A DNA stretch of 64,000 nucleotides. Origin: Oxytricha trifallax. Lineage: Eukaryota > Ciliophora > Spirotrichea > Sporadotrichida > Oxytrichidae. The translations under genes and the position numbers were made by a program. The notes beneath the pieces are model-generated. The model did no database searches. It had not been told where the DNA came from and saw nothing but the letters and a program-made list of their open reading frames with translations. The stretch covers positions 1 through 64,000 of the forward strand of contig ARYC01017644.1 in NCBI GenBank assembly GCA_000711775.1, written 5' to 3'. Numbering within the stretch: position 1 is the first letter of the stretch; every line of letters begins with the position of its first letter. Of this stretch, positions 35,655-46,928 are shown piece after piece.

Positions 35655-35778
35655 TGTAAAAATAAAATATGGATAATTTAGCGAAAATTTTATAATAAAT
35701 TGTGAAAGATATAGTATTATTGAATTAATGTAATACTCTTAATCTTCTTTTTAATTGATCTATTCCTGAATTTTTCTT

Positions 35779-36489
35779 AAAAACTTTGATAGAGCTATGA
35801 ATGAATTAGAAAGCCAATTTAACTGGATGGCAAGTGGTCACTAGTTTTTGACCTTAGCACATGAAGGAGATAAGTTAATTATTTTCGAGAGAGGTGACCT
35901 CGTTTTCATTTTCAACTTCCACCCAACAAACGTAAGAATAAGCATTAAACCCTAATTCTTTTTAGAGTTATGAGCACTACAGAGTGGGAACAAATTGGGC
36001 CTCAGAGCATGTAATTTTAATGGATTCTGATTCATGGTCATTCGGTGGACATAATAGATTAGAACCTGCCACAAGAAAGCTCTTTTTCCCTATTATCAGA
36101 GAGTAATGGCAAAACAGAAGAAACTAAACTTGGGATTTTAAAATATTTAATCATCATGTATATACTTTTAAGTTTTCATTCAGTTGTATATCCCAAGCAG
36201 GACAGCTATAATTCTATGTGCAGAAGAAAACCTAGCGAAAAGAAGAATCTAAATAAATGGTAGACCTAAAGTACTGCCTGCTTTAGAGGAAGTTAAGGTT
36301 TAAGAGACAATCTCATAAAATACTTAACCATTAGCATAAACTTAGGGCTTAGTCGATAAAATCGAAATGTCAGCAACAATTGCACCTAAATTAGTTGGAT
36401 CATAAGAGGAAACTATTGCTTAAGTTGGAGCTAATGTGGTAGCACAGGACCTTTCAAGTAAACTTGACTCCGCAACAAAGCTTCTTTGA
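35779..36489 (+). CDS. GBE: 1,4-alpha-glucan branching enzyme, C-terminal segment
   Basis: Opens with the second copy of pointer AAAAACTTTGATA (35779-35791), so the protein reads [18 protein letters not shown]. The C-terminal beta domain follows: [24 protein letters not shown], intron at about 35931-35966, [32 protein letters not shown] and, after an intron at about 36156-36183, [18 protein letters not shown] non-family tail of about 80 residues (ending [11 protein letters not shown]) closes at TGA 36487-36489. With the other two blocks it completes the enzyme. Confidence 0.93.
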
Positions 36490-36675
36490 ATACATTATAC
36501 AGAATTAACTTAAATTATTTAGATTCAATGAAATGTTTTATCATTCTTTTGCACTACTAATAAGCAGTATAAGGGTTAATGTATAAAACATAAAATCTTA
36601 AAAAGAATTTACTAATAATCCATAATACTTATTTATATAAACTACCAAACAGTTTTTAAATCTATACTTTATTTT

Positions 36676-38549
36676 TCATAACTCGTCACTTTATTTATCA
36701 TTTTTGAGAAGAGACATCCTCTCCTCTTCTTCATGCTCTTTTATTTGTTCCTATTGAGCCTTATTTATATCTGCTTTAGTTGGAACAAACCAAATAAACT
36801 TAAAACTAAAAGTTTATTTTATTTTATAAAAGGGATTTATTATAAGTTTATAGAAGAAAGTAAAGGATATAGCCAAAATTTATATCATTATAAGAAGATA
36901 GTATCGATCTAAATGTTGACTGTCTACTCCAATTAAATGACAGAACAGTGACCCAAGAAGTGGGCCACCCACATTTTATGCAAAATTATAGGCTCCAGTC
37001 AGAGTTGCAAATATCGTTGCTTCAACACTATAAGGAGTGATTTTAGTGAAAAGTACAACTGTAGGTAGGTAGCTGAATGCTAATGACATAGTATCTGAGA
37101 TGATGTTTGTGAAGAAAACGAATGCCAAATCATTTATGTAGGAAGTGTTCCATCTCAAAACTAAAATCAAATTACAGGTGGCACCGAAGAGGCAACATAA
37201 CTAGGCTAATTAAAGCAGTGATCTAAATTCCCAATCTTGGAAATACTTGTTATACACCATAGTACCGAAAAGCAAAGACACAAATGATACGAGTGTCAAT
37301 AAACTATAGGTCATTTTACTGAAACCAAGGACATTTAATTAAAAGAAGTAACTCACATCTCCAAATCTTGGGACTAAAAGTCCACACAGTACGAAATACG
37401 TCAGAGTTTTGTAAATTTAAGGTGTTTTTAGTGCTTTCTTAATAGCCACCATATTCCTTCTAAAATCTTATTTGTTCGGTCCTTACTGTATTTCTCTATT
37501 CCCATCTTTATCAATGTCTTTATTCATTAAAAATCCTAACAAGCATATTGAAAGACCGAGTAAACCGCAAATTAAGAAACTTGTATGTGGATTAAGGTAT
37601 TATGTGAGAAATCCGGCACTGATAGAACCAGTTATTCCACCGAAAGCTAGCCAAATCCATGAATAACTATTTAAATCTTGAGACCCATTCACTGGATCTC
37701 TTCTCGCTTGCATGACCATAAGTGCATCTATGATGGAGTCATTGAAAGCTACGTTAACAGCATATAGAGTCAAAAAGAAAGTTATGATGTGCTTCTCATA
37801 GTAATATAAATTTTAAACATCATAAGAATGTCATTACTGAGGGGAATAATTAATGATAGATTTATATTTCATAGATCAAATCAGGGACTAGAGGCATCAA
37901 AAAGACAAACTACAAGAATCCATTAATAGCAATGTATGATCTCCTCTTCGATCCATAAATGGGCACATTATCTGCAATGAGTCCATAGAACACTTTGAGT
38001 GACCACGGCATGTTAATAATGGATGTGAGTACTTGCATCTCTGCTGGCTCCAGTTTTAAATACTGTTTGAAGAGATCCATGACTGAGAGATCTATGAACA
38101 CTTTAAAACCCTGGATGAAGTAGGATACTGTCATAACCCACATGTAAGAGCGATCGAAAAGAGTGAACAGGCGCTAAACCCATTCTATGGGAGAGAGGTC
38201 TTTACGGTTTTTTTCTTATTTCTAGCTCGTCTGACCTTTTGATTCAGCTTTATTCGAAAATAAATTGTTTGGTCTTAATAGATTAATTTTTATGCTAAGT
38301 TCCTGATAATAATCAAAAAGCAATTGCTTTTAATTGAAGTATAATCTGTCTAACTAAAATAATATTCGAAGACTTCCTGCTAGAAGCTTTGGACTTTTTA
38401 GTATCAGGACTGAGTTTTCGCTTATCACTGCTAATTAAAGCATCGCACTCATCGTCATCTGTGATATCATCGTCAATCCGTGTATCATCTTGATACTAGA
38501 CATTGCTCTCGTACTCCTCCAGATTGATAGCTGGCTAGCTTTTATTCAT
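36676..38549 (-). CDS. BT1-family (folate/biopterin-type) transporter of the major facilitator superfamily
   Basis: ATG 38549 begins an acidic cytoplasmic N-terminus (MNKSQPAINLEEYESNVQYQ). After an intron at about 38310-38360 come IEWVQRLFTLFDRSYMWVMT, FIQGFKVFIDLSVMDLFKQY, and the family signature INMPWSLKVFYGLIADNVPI followed by YGSKRRSYI. Further membrane helices include SWIWLAFGGITGSISAGFL, LLGLSICLLGFLM, LLTLVSFVSLLFGTMVYNKY and TGAYNFAQNVGGPLLGSLFC. The tail ends SLLKNDKQSDEL at TGA 36676-36678. BT1 proteins carry folates, biopterin or related solutes; the substrate cannot be told from sequence. An AT-rich gap at about 37800-37885 is probably an IES and another interruption lies near 36800-36860. 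Confidence 0.88.
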
Positions 38550-38970
38550 TTTTATATTTATACACAAAAATAACTTATAAAAATAATGCTTTATTTTTTG
38601 TTATTAATTTATGCGCTGTTATATTACATGTATAGAGAGGATAATATTTATTATTAATATTTAAAGTCAAATTTAACAATATTAATAATTATAATTTCTT
38701 TTAAAAAAAGGGGAAATATTTAATTTATTATAATATAGAGATAAGTTATTCAAAAGATTTTCTGAAATATTATAATCGCAAATATTTTGTTGTTTTTAAG
38801 ATTAATTTATTAATGAATAACATTAAAAATTTAATAATTATTTTTCAAAAATATATCAAGGTTTCCAATCACAAATTAATTTTGAAAGGTAATTATAAAA
38901 ATGTAATAAAATAAGTAATTTGAAAATAAATCACATATTTATAGTAATAGTAATTTATTATTTATAAAAA
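38550..38970. other. AT-rich divergent intergenic region
   Basis: Lies between the 5' ends of the transporter (-) and the Sec12-like gene (+). Almost pure A/T, no ORF; promoters of both genes presumably lie here. Confidence 0.5.
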
Positions 38971-40571
38971 ATGGGCAATAAAAATTCAAACAAGCGACCT
39001 CTAAACATTCTCAAGATACCTATCTACGCAGTATGATATTACTTACAGTCATATTTATTCCACTATTATTTTCAAATATTTACTATAACTAATTTAGATT
39101 GGTTCGTATGGTGACTATGTGTTCTTAGGAGGTGGCGGAGGCTACGAAATTGAGAATAAAATAGAAGTTTATCAGCTTGAAAATCCTAGTCAGAATATTC
39201 TCAAGAAACTAGTGCATGAGGAACCATGTGGCGATGGAGTCCCTAATTATTTTGAATTGCCCAATCATGTAAGTAATTAGTAAAAACAAAAGGAGTAGAA
39301 ATCAGAAATTATATCCATTATATCAAAGAAAACTATGATTTATGAGTGTATATAACTAATCTTGATTCTTTTTATAGAACTTGAATATTTTGACAGCATG
39401 TGTATTCGCCAAGGTTGTATTTTACAAAATAGATGTAAAATCAGGGTAAGGTTTTAAGCTTTTCAAAGCTGCATTAATATATATTTTAAATCACAACATT
39501 ATGAAAAGCATAGTATTTTAACCTAACAAATTTAGGAAGCTAGAAAAACTATAAGAATTTCAAGCCGATTTCAAAAAAGAAGAGGCTTCAGTAAATTGTT
39601 GCAAATACTCAAAAGATAATAGTCTACTTGCCACTGGAGGAGATGATTTTGTAGTAAGAGTGTTTAAGCTAGATACAAAGGATTATAAATCAAGCGAGAA
39701 GATATTTAATTTTAAAGTGATTTAAGTTAACTCATTCAAAGTTTATCTTTCAATTTCAACTTTACCATGAATATCGATAAAATATTGGAGCTGCCAGGTC
39801 ATTATGAACCAATAAACGCAGTAGACTTCTCCCCAGATAAAAAACTGCTGATTTCTTCATCCACAGATAAATCCTGCATTATTTTCAATCTTGAAAAGCG
39901 TGGGTAGAAAGTATAAAAACTAACTTTCAATGATGGTTTGACATCAGAGTCGAAGAACATGCTTATGAGAGGTTGTTTCTTCAGCAATGATGGGAAATTT
40001 ATTTACACACTTGCCACTTAAACGCGTTCCAAATCTTATTTGATTAAGTGGCAAAATAAAGAAAATTTTGATCCAGTTAAAGTCACATTGGTACATAATT
40101 AAACATCCTCAGGTATGCGTATATCTCCTAATGGAAAGTAAATTGGCATAAAAATTTATCAATAAAATATCATATCTCATTTCATCATCCAGCTTATAAT
40201 TTTGTCATTTGTAAAATCGGCATCATGACTAGTGATGGATATGTAAAAGTAATGAATGAAGGTTCTGAAAATTTTATTGTGGAATAAAAGCGCCACAGAC
40301 TGCCTGTGACTTGCATTGGTTTTAAAACTGATTTCAGTGGAAAAGCAGAGTACGTGCTTAGTGGCTCCCCAGATTACACCTATAACATTATTTCTTGCAA
40401 TGTTTCAATCTTTTGTAAGTTATTGATGAAATATATTCATACTTGCTCTTCACTTTTTAAATTTTAAAAGAAAATATTCATTTGTAATAACTTATAGAGA
40501 GAATAATGGGACTAATAAGATTCCTCTTAATTTTAATGATTATCGTGAGTGTGGTTATTATGATACTATGA
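38971..40571 (+). CDS. Sec12/PREB-like WD40 protein (guanine-exchange factor for Sar1)
   Basis: ATG 38971 gives MGNKNSNKRPLNILKIPIYA. After an intron comes GSYGDYVFLGGGGGYEIENK, with the glycine loop typical of Sec12/PREB. WD-like blades follow: ASVNCCKYSKDNSLLATGGD, HYEPINAVDFSPDKKLLISS, SSGMRISPNGKQIGI and HRLPVTCIGFKTDFSGKAEY. VLSGSPDYTYNI is the last. After an intron at about 40415-40496 a single C-terminal hydrophobic anchor (MGLIRFLLILMIIVSVVIMI) ends at TGA 40569-40571. That is the Sec12 topology: a cytosolic propeller that activates Sar1 at ER exit sites, held by one membrane helix. Several introns or IESs lie at about 39269-39376, 39447-39530, 39715-39775 and 40148-40215. The MGN start could also be myristoylated. 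Confidence 0.85.
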
Positions 40572-40762
40572 GGTAAGATTGAGACTACTTAAATCAAGAG
40601 GAAATACATTAAACAAAGGGTATAAATGAATGAGAATAAGGCTATTTATTTATTTTGTCTGACTAAGAATTAATTAATATTTGAATATTCACTATTTCAA
40701 TAATCTCTTTTAAAATTCTCCATTATATTTAAAAGAAAATTTACCGTTTTAATTACATAGTA

Positions 40763-41272
40763 ATGATGTGTCAGGATAATGAATAAAATGAAATATAAGA
40801 AACTCAAATAAATTACGAAAGTAAGCTTAGATATATGATTTATATGATTTTTATTGAAGATATATTGTTTATGAGAATGCAGAATTGAGAACCAAAAATA
40901 GGACCTGCTTTCTAACTAGATGTCATTCCCAAGGCTCCATATTTAGAATGTAACAAAGAATTGATGTTATAAACATAAATTATAGAAAAAGGAAAGCATA
41001 TAAAGCATAGAAGAATCCAGTTGGTAAATTTCGAATAAATGAGGGTTGAAGATTAAGAAAGAATTGATAAATTTAACTTGCATCCTTTACAACTGTGGGA
41101 TCCAAACAGATTAACTTCCTATGAATGTAAGCGCCTTATTAATGAATTAATTAAAATAGTGTCTGAGTTTTTGATTGAGGCCAAGAAAAATTTACCTGAA
41201 AAATTGAGAATATAGGAAGATAAACAATTAGCCTATGTAGAGTTAATGTAGGTATCGAACGTCTTAGTGTGA
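40763..41272 (+). CDS. Small unknown protein
   Basis: ATG 40763 reads MMCQDNEQNEIQETQINYES. An IES with pointer AGATATAT (40829-40836 and 40858-40865) must be removed to continue LRYIVYENAELRTKNRTCF. The frame then stays open through LHPLQLWDPNRLTSYECKRL and INELIKIVSEFLIEAKKNLP to TGA 41270-41272, giving about 160 residues. It is mostly helical and charged, and no family is recognised. It lies between the Sec12-like gene and the 3' end of the TFIP11-like gene. Confidence 0.6.
40829..40865. other. Short IES with AGATATAT pointer
   Basis: The 8-bp repeat AGATATAT at 40829-40836 and 40858-40865 flanks a 21-bp AT-rich spacer. Deleting one repeat plus the spacer keeps the small unknown protein in frame (KLRYIVYENAEL). 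Confidence 0.8.
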
Positions 41273-41508
41273 GAGATGTGATATGATTAATCATTAATAT
41301 CCTACAAATTAACATTCGCTAAAAACTAACTAACATTAGGAAGATACAATATTGACATGGTTAACCTATCATGACTATGATACTGAAAAAGCTTTGGAGG
41401 CTTTAATTGCAAATTTTAACTGAACAAGATAGGATTCGTAACTTTTATAAGAAATTAACTTTATTTTGAGAATTAATTAAACCTGGTTTATCATAAATTT
41501 TAAAATCT

Positions 41509-42154
41509 TCACAACTTCGAATCAATCATGTAAACTGCAATTTTAAACACTTCTTCTATCTCTTTCTCATACCTAACCTACTCAGGTATAAAGCTCTTCC
41601 ACCCCTTATACCACTCAACTATCTCTTCCAATACATCATCAATGTCTCCTTAAATCTCTTCTTTGGTTTCTTCGCTCTACTACTTTAGACTAACTATTTA
41701 CTATAGCCAAATCTCCAGGGCTTATATCCATTTATTCAGGACATGCTCTCTCAAGAGTGAAATCAAGGTTCTTTTGTCAATTATATCAACCCATTCAAAT
41801 AGTTAGACAAGTGGCTATATGTCTTAATTCGCAGGATCAATTATGAAGTATTCTTTCAAAGAATAAGTTAGCTTTGGAATCACGTTTCTCATGAGTATGT
41901 TTTGCAGAGATTGATGATCAAGGAAGGGTTTCTCATTTTAAGCTAAATCTTTTGATTCATTATCAACTTAAGAAAGGGAAAAGAAGAAACCCCATGGAAG
42001 ATAAGTAGAAATACGAGGTAAAAAGGGGAGTTTGCGCTCACGAAGGCATGCGGCCGATGGGCATATCAACATCCAAGTTGGCAAAGTGTATTGAGACATA
42101 GTTCCTGATATTGAATATGTTTGAATTATCCCACTGGATTGATTTCTTATCTCT
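41509..42154 (-). CDS. TFIP11: TFIP11/NTR1-like G-patch splicing factor, C-terminal segment
   Basis: Begins inside pointer AGAGA (42150-42154), reading KKSIQWDNSNIFNIRNYVSI. It then has the conserved GCFC-domain end: FLDHQSLQNILMRNVIPKLT, DPANQDIQPLVQLFEWVDII, REHVLNKWIQALEIWLQQ and VEWYKGWKSFIPEQVRYEKE, closing MIDSKL at TGA 41509-41511. Order and spacing match the C-terminus of TFIP11/STIP/NTR1, a nuclear protein that works with the DHX15/Prp43 helicase in spliceosome disassembly. Between about 42000 and 42080 the frame changes, and roughly 40-60 residues expected from the family are not clearly found; a further MDS may lie elsewhere. Confidence 0.85.
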
Positions 42155-42668
42155 AGAATTACTTTCAATGATAAAAAACTAACTACTAACTAACTAATTT
42201 AAGAAAGTGGCTTGAGTAAAGTTAGTGCCAATGGTTAGTCAGGTTTCCAATCAGAGAGTGCAGTTGAAAGTTTGAGTTTAAGTTGAACTATGAGAGGTTA
42301 CAAATCATGCTATGAGAGTAAATTTTTCCAAGGTAAGAGCCAATTTTAAATAAGGTTATCTTCTGAAGTGTCTTTTGGAATCCATTCTTCTATTTCTCTT
42401 TTAAGCAAAAACAATAAGGATTATAAAATCTATAATAAATACTAATGTGACATAAGAATTGAGGATCTAGGAATATGAAAATAATGTATAAATTTTCCAA
42501 ATAATAATCTCTCGAATCTGATTGGCTGATTTCAAATTCTTTTGGCTTTTATTAAAAGTTATGAAATTAATGAATTGCGATTTATCAATATAGCGTCTAT
42601 ATTTAAATAATTGCCTTATAATTATAGATTAAACTTAAAGCATCATTACTGATCAGTGTCCACTTCCT

Positions 42669-44577
42669 TCATACTTTAGTTTTTAATATAGGAAATGCTC
42701 GATGGTTCTGCCTCAAAGTTCTAGTTAGATTATCATACTAAGTAAATGTTTAAACTAATCTCTTCCACTAAATGAAGGTAAAATATGGTAAGTTCAAATC
42801 AATTTCACTCCATCTTTTTTCTTCTTAATGTTTTTAGATCTAGAAGACACTCTTTATCTTTTTTTCTTTGTGTTCTTTCCCTCTGTGATTTAAATATTGT
42901 CCTGCTCAGGTTCATACCTTAGCCCCTTTAACTTGATCCTCTCAAGTGTCTCAATGACCACTTAATTCTTTGCAAGGTTTGAGATGGACCTTTTAATATC
43001 AAGGGCTTTGTATCGATGTTTTAGATCACGTTTTTTGGCTGATGTTTTTGAGGCTGATTAATCGAACAGCATCTAATCGATTGTCAGATCTCTCTCAGAT
43101 AAATCACTTCGAACTTCTTATAAAAATAAAGTAAAATTCTAGAAGTAAAAAATTATTATAGTCCTAGCTTTGTTCAATTATTCTGCGGATAATGTTGCAA
43201 TCATGTTGCTAAAGAAAGAGGATGGTAAGTAAAAGAGAGAGAGAGAGGAATGATGTATTAATTTTGAGCTATCAAGAAAGAAACTTAATAATAAAACTTA
43301 ACTTAGAACTTACAAAAATCAAATTGATAAGCTTCTCTACAGCTTTCTCTTATTTAAGAGTTCTCACAGAAAGTTTTTGGTTTTCAAGACTCTATGATTT
43401 GCATATTTACTGAAAGGTTTGCACAAGGTCCTTTATCTAAAGAATTGAAGATAAGGATTTTTACTAAAACTGAAGAAAATACTGTACTTATATATTCTCT
43501 TTAAAATAAAAATTTTGATTTGTAAAGGAAATGAAAAAATAGCTTGACATACCTGCTTGTTTTGAGCTTTTAATACCATTAAAAAATATATACATATATT
43601 TGAGCTACTACATCATTTAAAGCCTTCTACAAATTCAAGTTTATATTAGTTGCCTCAATATATTTGGTCTTGGCTTGCAATAAAATGTTCTTTATCGCAT
43701 CATTCGAAAAAGACTATGTTTTCTAATGATGCCTTTACTTTTTTGGGCTTTTTACTTAATTTTAAAGGGAATCAGCAAAATCACTTATTTTGAAATTTTA
43801 GCCAACATCATCTAACCTTGAAATTGTCCCATTCAATTGATGAATGAATAGATCATCACATCCACAGCCGCAATCTTCAGAGTCTATCATAAAATATTAT
43901 TAACGCTAAGATGATAAGATAAAAATAGCAAAAATTTTGTCATATTTACAGTTTTTGTTAAAATTACTGTAGAATTAATGAAATTTTTACCGATTAAAAT
44001 TTTACTTACTCAAGAATTCAAATTATTAAAACGATTGAAGTTAATTGGAAGAATTCGATGACTATTAATTTTGTTATTCAACTTTTTCATAGCTCATAAG
44101 CATAGCTGAATTGATGTTTTTAAACAAACTAGAGTTTATTTGAGAAGGAGTGGTTTAAAGTTTATTAGATTGAGCTGAGGACATAAATCTTTATAGGTGA
44201 ATCTAAGGAGCTTTGCAATTTTTTGAGGGAGATTTATAATTAAAATGATTTACTTATAAATATGAGAATTTCACCATTTTCATTTAATAAATGAGATTTC
44301 GTACAAATTTATTCATCATCTCCATCTGTGATTTGGATGAATGGCATAATATTTTTAAAACTTTATAAAAATTTTGCAAAGTTGTCTAAATGTATTTCTT
44401 GACCGAGTTGTAATTTTTGTCTAGTACAACATTCGATAGTTAAGTATAGACTTTCTCAGATCTTACTTTCTCAAGATCTTTTAGTTCTTAAACTTTTGCT
44501 CCTTTCCTAGAAACCTACTTTTTTGAAGATTTGCTTCCATCTTTGATCAACAAATTTTAATGAAAAATATCTAGCAT
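42669..44577 (-). CDS. Unknown Lys/Gln-rich protein inside the TFIP11-like gene gap
   Basis: ATG 44577 gives MLDIFHQNLLIKDGSKSSKK and a helical charged region (NSVKKYIQTTLQNFYKVLKI). A Ser/Gln-rich part (SSAQSNKLQTTPSQINSSLF) and a small Cys cluster DSEDCGCGCDDLF (about 43875) follow. After an intron come DLTIDQMLFDQSASKTSAKK and IETLERIKLKGLRYEPEQDN, then a basic stretch. The protein ends QNHRAFPILKTKV at TGA 42669-42671. Introns are seen near 43500-43540 and 42790-42830. No family was recognised; the basic tail could suggest nucleic-acid binding. The gene lies wholly within the gap between the two TFIP11-like segments. Confidence 0.55.
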
Positions 44578-45095
44578 TATTTAATTAAAAAATATTAAAT
44601 ATTAAATCATACTTGACAAATCTTAAGCAATTTTTTTGTTGGTTTAATTTTTCACATTTCTATAAAAACAAGCATTTAAAATGAAATTTGTTACTTTTTT
44701 ATTGATTTAGAATTAAGGTTGATTTGCTTTATCTGTTCCGTAGGATCGCTTATGTTTACTCTTCCCCTTGAGGTTTTAATTTTACTTAAAAATTTTAATA
44801 ATTTTTTAAGTAAAAAGAAATTCAATATGATATATTTTTAAAAGGGCGAAGAATAGTACTAACCAGCACTTTATCTTCCCTGATTATATTTATATACAGA
44901 AGCTGATGAATTATTTTGCATGTTTAATTTTATAATTTAACTTTAAATAAATTATTCATATTCGTTCTTAAACACCTTAAATTTAAACTAACAGAAAAGT
45001 TCTTAAATTTTTGATTATTAAAATTTGAAAGTATTATAAATTTTAAAAGAGACTGACTTTAACATTTTTTAAAAATATATATATATATATTAAAA
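44578..45095. other. AT-rich divergent intergenic region
   Basis: About 0.5 kb of almost pure A/T DNA between two divergently transcribed genes, with an (AT)n run just before 45096. No coding signal. Confidence 0.5.
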
Positions 45096-46834
45096 ATGAT
45101 GCGGAATGTCCTCGTGATTGGAGTCTTGTTTATATTTATCTACTTCAAGATGTTCATAGGTATTTTTAATAAAGAAGAATTAAGTCCAAGGGTATATATA
45201 TATTTTATCTGTTTTTAAGCATCTAATCAATGTTTTGTTTTGATATTAGCATCGCTATGTTAAACTGACATGAGCTCATATATTTACTCAATTATATTAA
45301 ATTCAATGATAGATTTTGATAATTTTTATAGAGAAGCCACAGCTTAAACGATACTCTAATACATCCAGAACTACTCCATTTTAACATAACTGGGTAACAA
45401 ATCTATAATCTGGCTCTAGCAATTGACCCCTAAATCTCTATACTTAAACAATAAGATATATTCATGAAAATTTAAAAACCTCATGAAATATCTCAAAAAT
45501 CTCTTTAAAGCGATAAATGTCAAAAGTACCAGGATTAATTAAATCTCGAATCAGTACAGTAAGAAAATTTAGTTCAATAAGAAAGAACTATAAATGAGAA
45601 TTTATATGAGTAGTAAGAAAGTTCAATAATGTAGGAGGTAGCAGATTAAATCATGAATATCGCAAGAAATAAGAAATCGGGGAAACGTGCATTTGGATTG
45701 CAAAGAGATAAAAATTTGAGACTCAAAAATCGATAGAAAAATGTGTTATATACTACAAGTGAGGAGAAAGTAATAGACATGAGGAAAAACCTTATAGAGT
45801 ATAATGGCTTTGAATATGATCAAATATGGGAGTATATTTAGAACTAGATTTTACAATAAGTGTAACAAAATTCTGAATAGAATGAGGAGATGAGGAATGA
45901 ATAGAAAATTCTAGAAAATAAGGCAGTTATATCTTTAATTAAAGGAGTAGAGTCTATCTTTGACATTAAAATAGCATAAACTATGTTAGACAACTTTGGA
46001 TATTCAAACAACCAGATGGAAATTGCAGAGAGTTTATATTAAAAAATAGGCAAAAATGAGAATAAAGTGGAAGGCTTGATGTTCTATTACATAGTCTTGC
46101 TTCAATAAATAGTTAACAATAAGTAATTGCTTATTGATATTGGATAAAATTAACCTGATTAAACAGAGAGTGATAAAAGTCTCTATGGAACTATTCACGC
46201 TTTTCTCTATAACATAAACTAGCATTTTGATAGTAAATCAATTTCTTAATTCCTTGAATTTGAGAATCAAGTTATTTCTCAAGTGAAAGATTTTACTGAA
46301 TGCATGGAAACTAAAGATTGTTAAATCTGTAAACTTAATTTCTTGATACAAATTGAGCCAATAATTTTCAAACAAAAAATTTCTCAATCTGAATTAACCC
46401 AAACTTTTATTGCTTTCTTAAGAGCCCAAGAAAGTTTAATTCGATATATTGAACTGCTTGAATTTGAAACTCATTCAAACGATTCTAAATTTATAGTGAA
46501 AGTTGTATATGCAATAGGCCTGATTATCTCAGTCGTGGCTTCACTTTATATCCTTGACTATTATACAAAGCGCTAGATCGAATTTGATGTTGACAAGAGA
46601 GAAGAAAAAGTGAGAAGCAAGTTGAAATAAATGGAGGAGAAGCTAAAGGAGAAAGATCGAATAGAGCAGGAAAAGCTTGAGAAAGAGGGAAAGAGTGAAG
46701 AGCTTAAATTTAAGGGATTTGTTAAAAAGTCCATGTAAAAGGATCCAAAGGTAGATTAAGGTAAATCGAAAATTAATACGGAGGGTTAAGAATTAGTACA
46801 ACTATTAAATTAAATAAAACTAAAGGATGACTGA
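45096..46834 (+). CDS. Unknown protein with two hydrophobic anchors and C-terminal coiled coil
   Basis: ATG 45096 gives MMRNVLVIGVLFIFIYFKMF, a signal-anchor-like start, then an intron region (about 45193-45330). One uninterrupted frame of about 500 codons follows, with very frequent TAA/TAG Gln codons. It passes DKSLYGTIHAFLYNINQHFD and FTECMETKDCQICKLNFLIQ (a CxxC pair). A second membrane segment (VKVVYAIGLIISVVASLYIL) comes at about 46500-46560. The charged tail QMEEKLKEKDRIEQEKLEKE ends at TGA 46832-46834. The topology suggests a lumenal or extracellular middle domain between two anchors. No family was recognised. The gene is transcribed against the TFIP11-like gene that encloses it. Confidence 0.62.
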
Positions 46835-46928
46835 ATTAGAAAAGTAAGTTTTTTTAAATAAGGTAAAAATAGAAATTTAGCAATTTAATATCTCCAATTC
46901 AACCTAAAAATTAATTTAATATAGAATT

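Noticed and set aside
37472..37666. Plus-strand ORF of 64 residues
   Set aside because: Antisense to transmembrane helices of the BT1-family transporter.
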